Shown here: piece after piece, positions 43,877 to 52,800 of the stretch | Layout of the letters: the number at the start of each line of letters is the position of its first letter | Numbering within the stretch: the first letter of the stretch is position 1 | NCBI RefSeq assembly: GCF_039634365.2 | Contig: NZ_CP155079.2 | Coordinates: 3,534,001-3,598,000, forward strand | Direction of reading: 5' to 3' | Source: Mucilaginibacter sp. PAMB04168 | GTDB lineage: Bacteria; Bacteroidota; Bacteroidia; Sphingobacteriales; Sphingobacteriaceae | DNA: 64,000 bases | The notes under the pieces: generated by a model | The model's input: the letters and a program-made list of their open reading frames with translations, nothing else | Told to the model about the DNA's origin: nothing | Databases searched by the model: none | Translations under genes and position numbers: made by a program

Positions 43877-44640
43877 TAACGGGACATGGTATTACCGGGA
43901 TGTGTATCCCGGGAAAGCGGCAAATTACGCGCTTCCATATCCCCCAGGGCGTTGTCATAACCGGCACTTAACTTCTCCGCTTGGTCATCATGCTTCTGGT
44001 TGAAGAGCGCATTTAATCCTTTGTATAAGACATAACTCAGGCCGCCGTCGATCAGGATCGAAGCGACCAACGCGAGCTTATTGGCCCTGATCCCCTGCGG
44101 ATCAATAGCGGTGTAATCAAATATAGTATGGTCTGGGATCTGCACTTCCCTGCCTTTACGAAACGCCTCCTTTTGAGCGGGTGTCAGGAATTCCCCGTTG
44201 ACCATATCAGGGGCCAGTATCTTTTCCGTATCTGAGATGATAAATTCCCGGGTTTCCGCGTCGTATTCTACCAACAGTTCTTTTTGACGGGCGATTCCGT
44301 CGGGTACCGTAACCAGGAGGTTAGCGACCTCTTTCTGTTGCAGCTGTTTGGCCTCGTTCACACTTAAGAATTCAGGGGCAACCGCTTTGCGGTATACCGG
44401 ATGGATCAGCAGATTGATCTTTCCCCCAGCATCCGGCTGCAGGGATAATTTGGCATCGAGCGATTTGATCCTGATATTTTCAGCCTCCAGGTTACGGAGC
44501 TGTAACAGGCTGGTGCGCCCGCCTGAAAGCAGTGCTTTCAGATCATCCACATTTAACAGGAGCTGGCCTGCTGCGGCCAGCCCAATGGTTTCCAGATCCT
44601 TCATCGGGAGCTCCCGTTCTTCAAAATTCATGAAATTCAT
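43876..44640 (-). CDS. DUF3945/DUF4099-like mobile element protein
   Basis: A 254-residue protein. Residues about 20-130 (LLLNVDDLKALLSGGRTSLL onward) and the repeated motif LTPAQKEAFRKGREVQI match the DUF3945/DUF4099-type proteins carried by Bacteroidota conjugative elements. One hydrophobic segment (LALVASILIDGGLSYVLY) may associate with the membrane. It is 3 bp downstream of the ArdC-like gene and overlaps the next gene by one base. Function unknown. Confidence 0.6.
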   Translation of the reverse strand: MNFMNFEERELPMKDLETIGLAAAGQLLLNVDDLKALLSGGRTSLLQLRNLEAENIRIKSLDAKLSLQPDAGGKINLLIHPVYRKAVAPEFLSVNEAKQLQQKEVANLLVTVPDGIARQKELLVEYDAETREFIISDTEKILAPDMVNGEFLTPAQKEAFRKGREVQIPDHTIFDYTAIDPQGIRANKLALVASILIDGGLSYVLYKGLNALFNQKHDDQAEKLSAGYDNALGDMEARNLPLSRDTHPGNTMSR

Positions 44641-44643
44641 AAC

Positions 44644-45834
44644 TTATCTTTCTAGTCCTGAATAGGTTTGTTCCTGCCCTTGATCCTGCTCCTGCTCTTC
44701 GGTAACCCGCAGTTCTACCGGGTTATTTTTAGCTTCTACCAGTTTGCCAAAGAGCGCGTCGGTGGGCTTCAATTTAAATTTTTCGCCGGTATCGGCTTTT
44801 TCCATGTCCAGCATTTTACCTTTTTTACCCAAGACGGTATAGGTCGTATTGTTGTGGACAATGGCATCCCCTTTGGCCAGGGCAGTGTTCACCGTAACAT
44901 CCTTAGCGGCTGCCACTTCCCGCTTCCGACCGGCACCTAAAATAGCATTGGCTATACGCTGCGCATCTTTAGCGACCCTGGCAATCTCGTACGGTTCTTC
45001 CCTGAGCATTCTGACCCAGTTGCTGGTATATGCTTTATGCGGACCAAAGTCATGACCCAGTTTCAGTTCCCCACCAATGAGCATGGCTGCCGTCGCGGCC
45101 CTGAATTCTTCTCTGGCATATTCAGCAGAACCGAATTTACCTTCCATGGGGCGGTTCTGGCGGCTTTCATGCCCGGTCCAGTGTGCCAGTTGATGGATAG
45201 CGACCTGGTAATAAGCCGTCTCGCTGGGGAACTGGTCTTTTTCCGGCATAAAAATGACATCCCGTTTATGATCATAGTAAGCCTCCTGTCCGCCATCAAT
45301 AATCACAGCCCCGGACTCACGGATCAATTTGTCCGCTTTTTCTATGGGTGACAGCGTTTGCCCTTCGGCTTGCTTTTCCAGAAACTCCGCTAATGGCGGG
45401 ATCTTATCGATCTGCGTGCCATTGAACAAAAAGGCAACGCCTTTTTCAGGCTTTTCATACGCTACCAATTTGGTTTGGGTCACTCCTGCTTCATCCGTGA
45501 TCTTGGAACCGTCCGGCTTGCGGATGGCCTGAATATCGCTGGTTTTAGGAAAGGTGATCATCGTGCCTTTGGAATCCTTTTTGACCAGGTAACCGGCGAA
45601 GCGTGCCGCTTCTGCGGTCATCCAGCGCGGATCTTCATGGCCTTTCATCGCCAGTGCCAGGGCATTGAGTGCGCTATAGCCTTTCCCGGTGGTAGGATTG
45701 ATGGGTTTTACAAAAGCAGGCTGGCCGTTTTCTTTCACCGGTTGTTGAAATGGGGAGGTCCCTGCGCTCAGGGAGGAGATGAGATGGTCTGCCACCTGGG
45801 CATAGAACGGTTTAAAATTTCTGGTTTTTTCCAT
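44644..45834 (-). CDS. ArdC-like antirestriction protein with altered zinc-protease motif
   Basis: A 396-residue protein. The N-terminal ArdC single-stranded-DNA-binding domain (FYAQVADHLISSL, TTGKGYSALNALAL, KGTMITFPK) is followed by a zincin-like region. The normally catalytic HExxH reads HQLAH (H214, Q215, H218), with a downstream REEFRAA that usually supplies the third ligand. The Glu-to-Gln change (CAA codon) would spare zinc binding but probably abolish peptidase activity. ArdC protects incoming single-stranded plasmid DNA during conjugation. A disordered Gln/Glu-rich tail ends the protein. It overlaps the M23 gene by 23 bp. Confidence 0.82.
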   Translation of the reverse strand: MEKTRNFKPFYAQVADHLISSLSAGTSPFQQPVKENGQPAFVKPINPTTGKGYSALNALALAMKGHEDPRWMTAEAARFAGYLVKKDSKGTMITFPKTSDIQAIRKPDGSKITDEAGVTQTKLVAYEKPEKGVAFLFNGTQIDKIPPLAEFLEKQAEGQTLSPIEKADKLIRESGAVIIDGGQEAYYDHKRDVIFMPEKDQFPSETAYYQVAIHQLAHWTGHESRQNRPMEGKFGSAEYAREEFRAATAAMLIGGELKLGHDFGPHKAYTSNWVRMLREEPYEIARVAKDAQRIANAILGAGRKREVAAAKDVTVNTALAKGDAIVHNNTTYTVLGKKGKMLDMEKADTGEKFKLKPTDALFGKLVEAKNNPVELRVTEEQEQDQGQEQTYSGLER

Positions 45835-46246
45835 AACGAATAAGGATTTGATAAAGTAATTTGATGGGATCGATGTAACGGTCCCGGTAACGGATGGATA
45901 AATGAAGGTGTTCGCCGGTCACGTGCCCCGTCGCCCCGGTAATTCCAATGGGTTCTCCTGCCCTGACGGAATCCTGCGGCATCACCAGGATTCGGCTGAG
46001 GTGCCCGTATACAGCGCTGACGGAGCCATGCTGTAACCGGACATTTAAACCAAGGCCATGGTCATAACCGGTACGGGCCAACCCATCCACCATCGCGTAG
46101 ACCGTATCCCTGCGGGCATACAGATCGACACCTTCGTGCAAGCGGCGTACGCCGCTGAGCGGATGGGTACGGTAGCCAAACGGTGAGTTCAGCCGGAGGT
46201 GTTTTAAGGGAAGGCAGACCAGGCATAACCCGATCAGTAATTTCAT
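45812..46246 (-). CDS. M23 (LytM-type) peptidoglycan endopeptidase
   Basis: A 144-residue exported protein with a short signal peptide. LytM motifs are complete: HEGVD (H37, D41), VYGHLS (H82) and EHLHLSI (H113, H115), plus NSPFGYRTHPLSGVRR at the start of the domain. It cuts cell wall cross-links and probably opens a passage for the conjugation channel, a job usually given to a lytic transglycosylase. It overlaps both neighbours. Confidence 0.88.
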   Translation of the reverse strand: MKLLIGLCLVCLPLKHLRLNSPFGYRTHPLSGVRRLHEGVDLYARRDTVYAMVDGLARTGYDHGLGLNVRLQHGSVSAVYGHLSRILVMPQDSVRAGEPIGITGATGHVTGEHLHLSIRYRDRYIDPIKLLYQILIRYGKNQKF

Positions 46247-46653
46247 CGGGTAAAGGCCTTATTGAGTTCAACACTATGGTTTTGTTTCGGCGCTTCGAGC
46301 GCACGCTCCCAGATCCGGGGGTTATCACGTGCGATTTCCAGCGCATCCCAGTTGGCCTTTGGGCTCCCGCGATCCTGGAGCAACATGATCTTATACAGCG
46401 CCCCAAAGTCTTGCGGCTCCATGACCGTGCCGTTGGTCATCAGGTCATCGAATACCTCCTGTTTGTCCTTGAGACGGAGCAGTTCGGCCGGATGGTAAAC
46501 AGCCTCCTGGCCATTTTCAAAGGCCACATAGACTTCATGGTTGTGATCACGGTCATAATTGACGACTGCGATCTTTCCCTGATTTTGCAGGGGATCGTTT
46601 TTGAGGTCAGGGTGCACCATCACCAGTGTGGCCTGAAGATTCTCATTGTTCAT
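46243..46653 (-). CDS. Hypothetical protein, paralogue of the next upstream gene
   Basis: A 136-residue soluble protein. The first 60 residues (VMVHPDLKNDPLQNQGKIAV, VYVAFENGQEAVYHPAELL) align with those of the 46706 protein, and both end in a helical domain. The N-terminal half looks like a small beta-barrel or KOW-like fold. It overlaps the M23 gene by 4 bp. Role unknown; probably a cytoplasmic accessory factor of the element. Confidence 0.65.
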   Translation of the reverse strand: MNNENLQATLVMVHPDLKNDPLQNQGKIAVVNYDRDHNHEVYVAFENGQEAVYHPAELLRLKDKQEVFDDLMTNGTVMEPQDFGALYKIMLLQDRGSPKANWDALEIARDNPRIWERALEAPKQNHSVELNKAFTR

Positions 46654-46705
46654 ATCAGATGAATGATCGTTTAAAGGCAGGTACAGACAGGCACCCGCCA
46701 GAAAT

Positions 46706-47128
46706 TTATCGCCCGGTCTCCGGGCCTCGGTTTAACTGAAGCGCGGCTTCAATGCTAAGTAATACGGCATCCATAAGGGGCGGATGCTGAAGGGCTATGC
46801 GAAAGGCCTCCTTTTGATAACCGGAATTTTCTGCATACAATTCCAGTAAGCCGATGCTGAGCAGCGCATTTTGTTCGTATTCGGTCAGGAAATCCCTGTT
46901 GGTGTCGGCATACCGGAAGATAGCGTCGGCATCTTTCAGGATCAGCAGGGCCGAGGCATTATAGACGCCTACTTCTTCATCTTCAAATCCTACGTAAAAG
47001 TCATCCCGGTTGATGACGGCATAAGTGAGCAAACCGATCTGGCCCTGCCTGCACACCGGGTCTTCTGCCAGATCAGGGTGAACCAAAACAAAGTCTGGCA
47101 GCTTAAATAGTGCTTTTTGATTTTCCAT
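46706..47128 (-). CDS. Hypothetical protein, paralogue of the next downstream gene
   Basis: A 140-residue soluble protein. Residues 13-65 (VLVHPDLAEDPVCRQGQIGL, YVGFEDEEVGVYNASALLIL) match the 46243 protein, so the two are tandem duplicates that have diverged. Its ATG overlaps the coupling-protein stop by one base. Function not recognised. Confidence 0.65.
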   Translation of the reverse strand: MENQKALFKLPDFVLVHPDLAEDPVCRQGQIGLLTYAVINRDDFYVGFEDEEVGVYNASALLILKDADAIFRYADTNRDFLTEYEQNALLSIGLLELYAENSGYQKEAFRIALQHPPLMDAVLLSIEAALQLNRGPETGR

Positions 47129-49128
47129 TATCTGTTCATCACGGCTTTAATAGGTGTCGTGGGCGCAGGCGGTTGAAAGGCCAGCACCATTTCTTCGATC
47201 TCCCGGGTGATCCGGTTGTAATTCTGGCTCAGCTTTTCATGAGTTTTCCCGCCAAAATCATAATAGGTGGGGAGTGACCTGAACTGTTTTTCTTCAGCAG
47301 CGATTTCCCTCATATTCAGATTGATGCGGCAATTGACTGCGGAGGTGTCGAACTGCCCTGTATAAACTTCCTGCGCATCGGCAGCAATGACCCCGACCAT
47401 CTCGCCTGCGTTAAGGGAGGCGATCTTACCTGCCGGAATGAGCGCTTCGAGCTTCTCGTTAAGCGAGGTGGAAGTTTTATTACGGTCTATAGACAATCCC
47501 TCCCCTAACTGCTTGGATTTGCCGAACAGCCTTTCCAGCCACTCGAGCGTCTCCTTGTTACGGACAGAACCGGAGAGCACATTACCGATGACTGCGGTGA
47601 TCGTTGCCGCCGTATCTTTGCCGTATTGCTGGTTGAACTGCGGCAATTCCTGCAGACCCATGAGCACGGCCACTTTATTACTCCTGGCGGTCGCGATCAG
47701 GTTCTCTACCTTGTGCACAAACAGCGTCGGCACCTCATCCACGATCAAAGCCGAAGGCAGATTACCCTTGGTATTGATGAGCTTGGTCAGCCGATTGATG
47801 ATGATGGAATAGCAGGCCGAATTGATATTCTGTGTATTAGGGTCATTGGCCAATACCAGGATGCCCGGGTTCTTCTTATCTGAGATCTTCAGATCGAAAT
47901 CATCACCGGAGAACACCCAATACGTTTCTTTCGTCGCCAAACGGCTGATAAAGATCTTCAGCGTACCGATCTGACCTTCCAGCTGATTGAACGCCTTGGC
48001 ATTAAAAGCGGTCATAAAGGGCGAGAGCAAGGCCTTTAATTCCGGTTCTGAGGTAAGTGCATTAAAGATCTCCTCGTAGGAACGGTTCAGCAACGCCAAA
48101 ACATGAGGCAGGCTGGAGTATTTACCACCGCAGTACTTGCTCATAAAGTAAATGCAGGAAGCCAGGAAGTTGATCGCCGACTGGGTGAAGAACTGATCAC
48201 TTCCCCCCGATTTATCGCCCTTTTTCAGCGCCTCGACCAACGCTTCGGCCGTTTCTGAAGCATCAGCCAGCGAGCGGATATAATCCGCCCGCCAGGGGTT
48301 GATGCGGCGGCTTTTTTCCACCTCGTTGAGGTTCAGCACATGAAAGGTGTAACCTTTCATCTTTCCCTGCTGCCGGGCGAGCTGGTAATGATAATAAGCG
48401 ATCTGCCCAAGGTCCGGAAATTTGAAATCGTATAAACAGATCGCAAACTCTTTGGCGACCAATTGCCGGATAAAGGGGTTGACAATGGAAAAACTCTTAC
48501 CTGAGCCGGGCGTACCAATAACCATCGTGCCCCGGAATACATTACAGATATTGATCCAGCCGTGCCGCACTTTTTTGTCATAGTAGAAGAGCATGGGAAT
48601 ATTGACCGAATAAGGCGTTTCCTTTTTCTTCAGGGGCTGCATAAAGCTTTCCGCTTCCGTATTCCATTTATCCTTACCTAATCCAGACTGAATGATTTTG
48701 GAGATATTGTCCATGGCAACGCTGCACAACAGCGCCCCCAGGAATGAACAGACCATATAAAACAAGTCACACCAGCTGGTGTACGGCAGCACCCATGGCG
48801 AATCCCTGCCCCGGTAAACCATACTTCCGAAAAACAAAACCAGGCCAATCCCTAAAGGATACCCGATATGTTTTTTGGGGTCGAGATCAGTTTTCTTTTT
48901 TGCCAGTGTCCCTATACTCACGAGACAGATGAGCGAAAAGGTGGAGAGCTTACTGTAAACCAGTTGGTTGTAGATAGGCAGGCAGCTAATCTTAAAAAGT
49001 GCGGAATGAAAAATGCCCCAGAAAGGGGCATCACGGTAAATAAATACAGCAGCTTCCAGCATGAGACTGATATAGATGCCGCATTGCAGAAAGCCATGCA
49101 ACTTTTGTTGCTCCCTGGTTTCTTCCAT
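47128..49128 (-). CDS. Type IV coupling protein (VirD4/TraG-type ATPase)
   Basis: A 666-residue protein with about four N-terminal membrane helices (residues 15-135), a Walker A motif GTPGSGKSF (about 205-213), ALIVDEVPTLFVHK (Walker B) and GQFDTSAVNCRINLN near the end. Coupling proteins dock the relaxase-DNA complex at the type IV secretion channel and drive DNA transfer by ATP hydrolysis. The lack of an all-alpha domain and the position downstream of the tra genes fit the Bacteroidota YWQ-type/MobC-type coupling proteins. Confidence 0.9.
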   Translation of the reverse strand: MEETREQQKLHGFLQCGIYISLMLEAAVFIYRDAPFWGIFHSALFKISCLPIYNQLVYSKLSTFSLICLVSIGTLAKKKTDLDPKKHIGYPLGIGLVLFFGSMVYRGRDSPWVLPYTSWCDLFYMVCSFLGALLCSVAMDNISKIIQSGLGKDKWNTEAESFMQPLKKKETPYSVNIPMLFYYDKKVRHGWINICNVFRGTMVIGTPGSGKSFSIVNPFIRQLVAKEFAICLYDFKFPDLGQIAYYHYQLARQQGKMKGYTFHVLNLNEVEKSRRINPWRADYIRSLADASETAEALVEALKKGDKSGGSDQFFTQSAINFLASCIYFMSKYCGGKYSSLPHVLALLNRSYEEIFNALTSEPELKALLSPFMTAFNAKAFNQLEGQIGTLKIFISRLATKETYWVFSGDDFDLKISDKKNPGILVLANDPNTQNINSACYSIIINRLTKLINTKGNLPSALIVDEVPTLFVHKVENLIATARSNKVAVLMGLQELPQFNQQYGKDTAATITAVIGNVLSGSVRNKETLEWLERLFGKSKQLGEGLSIDRNKTSTSLNEKLEALIPAGKIASLNAGEMVGVIAADAQEVYTGQFDTSAVNCRINLNMREIAAEEKQFRSLPTYYDFGGKTHEKLSQNYNRITREIEEMVLAFQPPAPTTPIKAVMNR

Positions 49129-49196
49129 AAAACAGGCTTTGAAATGGAAAGCCGCCTGATCGCTTCGGGCGGCTGGTAATTATCGGATGTCCTGCG

Positions 49197-49859
49197 TTAC
49201 CGCGAAAGATGTCCGTTTGACTGCTGACCTTCCAAACTGCCGGTATAAAGAAAGGTATGCTCATCGGAAAGCAGCCTGGCCATTTCACGTCCATTGGGAA
49301 CCGCTGCGAAAATGATTTGCTCGGGCAGTACTGCAGGCGGATTGAAGGGATCGTAAATATGCGGAAAAGGTACCTGCATGACTCGTTTGTCAAGGAAAAC
49401 ACCGGTAACCCCGTTCTCCATCAGCACCTCGCTGAACGGAATAGTTTTCCAGGGATTTTGGGTATCCCGGAATTCCTTACCCTGCGGATCGGCAAAGAAA
49501 TCCTGACCGGCGATCTGAACGACCGGCAGGTCAACCGGATAGTCCTCATCCCATCCCGGGACAACCCGATCCAGCCGCGCTTTGGTGGCATCGGGATCAA
49601 CGGCGTCCAATGGATATAGCCAAAAGAGCTTCACCTGTTCAGGCGGATCAAAAAGGTTACCCCAGAATACATTTTTGGTTTGCCGGTCAAACCATAATTC
49701 CACATGGTCTTTCAAATAATGCATGTCATTATACCAGTCCATACGGTTTTGCTCGTTGTCCACTTCGATCAGTTCGTGCAAAAAGGCATTGATATAAAAC
49801 TGTGTACCTTCCAATTCCAGCACCGGGAACGGGCCGTAATACTCACTCCCTAAATCCAT
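49197..49859 (-). CDS. Hypothetical protein with two internal repeats
   Basis: A 220-residue soluble protein. Two related segments are visible: FPVLELEGTQFYINAFLHEL (about 10-29) and LPVVQIAGQDFFADPQGKEF (about 111-130), each followed by a charged stretch and a Trp or Phe. Many acidic and aromatic residues occur. No known domain. It lies between the methylase-helicase and coupling-protein genes and is 18 bp downstream of the former. Confidence 0.6.
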   Translation of the reverse strand: MDLGSEYYGPFPVLELEGTQFYINAFLHELIEVDNEQNRMDWYNDMHYLKDHVELWFDRQTKNVFWGNLFDPPEQVKLFWLYPLDAVDPDATKARLDRVVPGWDEDYPVDLPVVQIAGQDFFADPQGKEFRDTQNPWKTIPFSEVLMENGVTGVFLDKRVMQVPFPHIYDPFNPPAVLPEQIIFAAVPNGREMARLLSDEHTFLYTGSLEGQQSNGHLSR

Positions 49860-49877
49860 AGATGTTATACTTCTTAA

Positions 49878-52800
49878 TTATCGTCTCAATTGGACGGAAA
49901 CAGTTTCGTCCTGCTCCTCCGTTTTCCGGCCCGCAACCTCTGCGGTAAATAAATGCTCACCTTCCGCCTGTTTCTCCCGCTCCTGTATGTTTCGGTTGAT
50001 TTGCGCCTCCAACTTTTGCAGTTCCGCTTTTAAGGCAGCCAGCTCCACCTCCTTGGAAAAGGTCTTTCCGGTAAGTTCCCTGACCTGCGGGATCTGTTCT
50101 GCAATAGCAGCCAGTTCCTTTTCGTACTTGCCGGCCATGCCGACAACACGGTCAATGGCATTTAAGAAATAGCGGGCCGCCAGTTTCGGGTTGTCGATGT
50201 TGGGTGCGCCCGAGTTTTGCATATACTTGATACGGGTGCCCGGACTTTCGGCATACAGGTGGGTCACCATCGCTGCACGTCCGTCTTCGAAGGAGGAGAA
50301 CTGCCGGCGGACATAAAGTTGAAACCCGTAAAGTTCGCCGATCAACCGGTCAGGCTGTTCGTAGTTCTCCGGTTCATAATTCATATACAGGTCAATAAGC
50401 TTCCGGCCAACGGCTTCCGCATCAGCTCCCGGCAAACCCTGCAGCCGTATCGGATTATGTTTAGCGCCATCAGGCGCATAGCTTAATGAAGCGCTATATC
50501 TTGCTGCATCGATCTTGACCATCTCCAAAGTGGAAGCCGTACTTTTCTCCCGCTTCTCAAGGTCCTCCAACAAATACCGGCTCCGGGCAACTTCCTTATA
50601 ATGTGCCGACCGGTCACTTTCCAATACGGCGATTTTCTTTTCCACGCGGGTCTTTTCCAGCAGCGAAGTGTCACCTGACAGGATAGCAATGTACTCGGAA
50701 AAGTTCATCCCGCTTTGTTCATCCATCGCCCCTTCGTCAAGCGTCCGCACGGTCAGTTCATTGCTTTTCATCTGGCTGATGAATAACTGCTTGTTCTTCA
50801 GCAGGCCAAACTTGTAATTGTCCAGTGACTGTTCGACCGCATAAATGAAGGTTCGTACCTTATTGCCAAAAAACTGCTTGGCCAACCAGTTTCCCTGCCG
50901 TGCACCCCTGCCGTCCCGTTGTTCCAGTTCGGATGGCTTCCAGGGAATATCCAGATGGTGCATGGCTACGATGCGTTGCTGCACATTCAATCCGGTCCCG
51001 GCTTTTTCCGTACTGCCGATGAGCACCCGGACGTCACCGGCATTCATCAGGCTGAAAAGCTCCTTACGCTTCTTACCTTCCCAGTCGTGTATAAAAGCAA
51101 TTTTAGCGGATGGTATCGCAAAGTCACTGACCAGTTTCTCCCGCAGCGCATCATACACATTAAATCCATCCGGTTTGGGCGTACCAATATCGCTGAAGAT
51201 GATCTGTGTGCCTTTATGCCCGGCACTTTCGGCGAAAATGGCGGCAACGTTACGGGCACAGACATTCACCTTATTGCCGGGGTGATCGTCATATCTTTCG
51301 GCATCGATCAGGCGGAGGTCAACCGCCATCTTCTTGGCATAGTTCGTGGCCAGGAGCATCCGTCCTTTGTCTTCATCGCGGGATAGCGGGCTTCGTCCCA
51401 GTACCGTACCGTCTCCTGTTTTGGCGAACTGCATCAGGCGTTTGATAAAATCCTGCTGCGCAGGTGTGGGCGGGATGTTAACGAGCAACTCCTCAACGAC
51501 CGGTTTATCCAGGCTGATATGCTTTGCGGTCTTGTAGTCGGTGATCTGATTATAGAAAACGGCCAGTTCAGGCACTTTGATGAAGTGACGGAAGCGTTCC
51601 TTAGATTTGATCTCGTTGGTTACCGTGAATTCAAAATCAACGGTCTTCCGTGCAAATACCGCTGCCCAGGCATCGAAGTTGGAGATCTGCTGCCTTTCCA
51701 GTTCGTTAGGCCGGAGGTATTTGAAGATGAGGTACAATTCGGTCAGGCTATTGGAAATAGGCGTTCCTGAAAGAAAGGTCACACAAAGATCCGAATTGAA
51801 CCGTTCCTGCAGCGTACGGATAGCAAAGAGCATGTTCAAGGCCTTTTGACTGCCCGCCTGGTTACCTAAACCGGCCACCCGGTTATGGCGGGTGGTAAAG
51901 GTCAGGTTTTTGAATTTATGTGACTCATCAATAAACAAGTGATCCACGTTCATTTCCTGGAAGTTGATCCCGGTGTCTTTACGCGTTTCTATGCCGTGCA
52001 GTACGCTCTCCAGTTTGGCTTCCAGATTAGACTTACGCAATTCCAGGCCTTTGAGCATTTTACGGCTCACTTCACCGCCCAGGTCTTGCAGGGTTTCCAG
52101 GTCGCGGGTCAGGTTATCCAGTTCCGATTCCAAGATCTGTTTTTGGATAGCAGGCGATTGCGGAATCTTACTGAACTGGTCATGAGTAATAATCACGCAG
52201 TCCCAATGGTTGTTCTTCACCTCATGGAAAATACGCTGCCGCCTCGCCGGCTCAAAGTCAGCTTCCGAAGGAGCAAGTATCTTGGCTTTAGGATAAGCCT
52301 GGCGGAAGGTCTCGGTGATCTGCCCGATGTTGGCTTTCAGCGCCAGGATCATCGGCTTCTGCACAATGCCCAGGCGTCGCATTTCCATTGCAGCAACGAT
52401 CATGGTCAGGTTTTTCCCTAATCCTACTTCATGATCAATCAGGGCTCCCCTGTTCTGGATCACGCGCCAGGCAGCATTTTTCTGGGATTCATACAGATCA
52501 GTGATCTGGAGTGCCTTGCGGTCAAGTCCGGGAAACTTTAAATGGCTGCCATCATATTCCCGCAGTACATAACAGTTGAAGGTGTCATTATAAATCTTTT
52601 CCAGTGCTAACTTCTCGGCATTGGGCAAGTCACGCAGCCATTCGTTATAGTGTTCCCGGATCGTTTCGATTTTCCGGTGCGCGGTTTGGATGGCTTCGGT
52701 GTCCGGTACCCGAATCGTTTTATCCCCCATCTGAACCGGAAAAGTTATATGCGGGCTGGTGTTTTCCAAGGCATGCTCCAGCAAGGTATTCCCCCGGATC

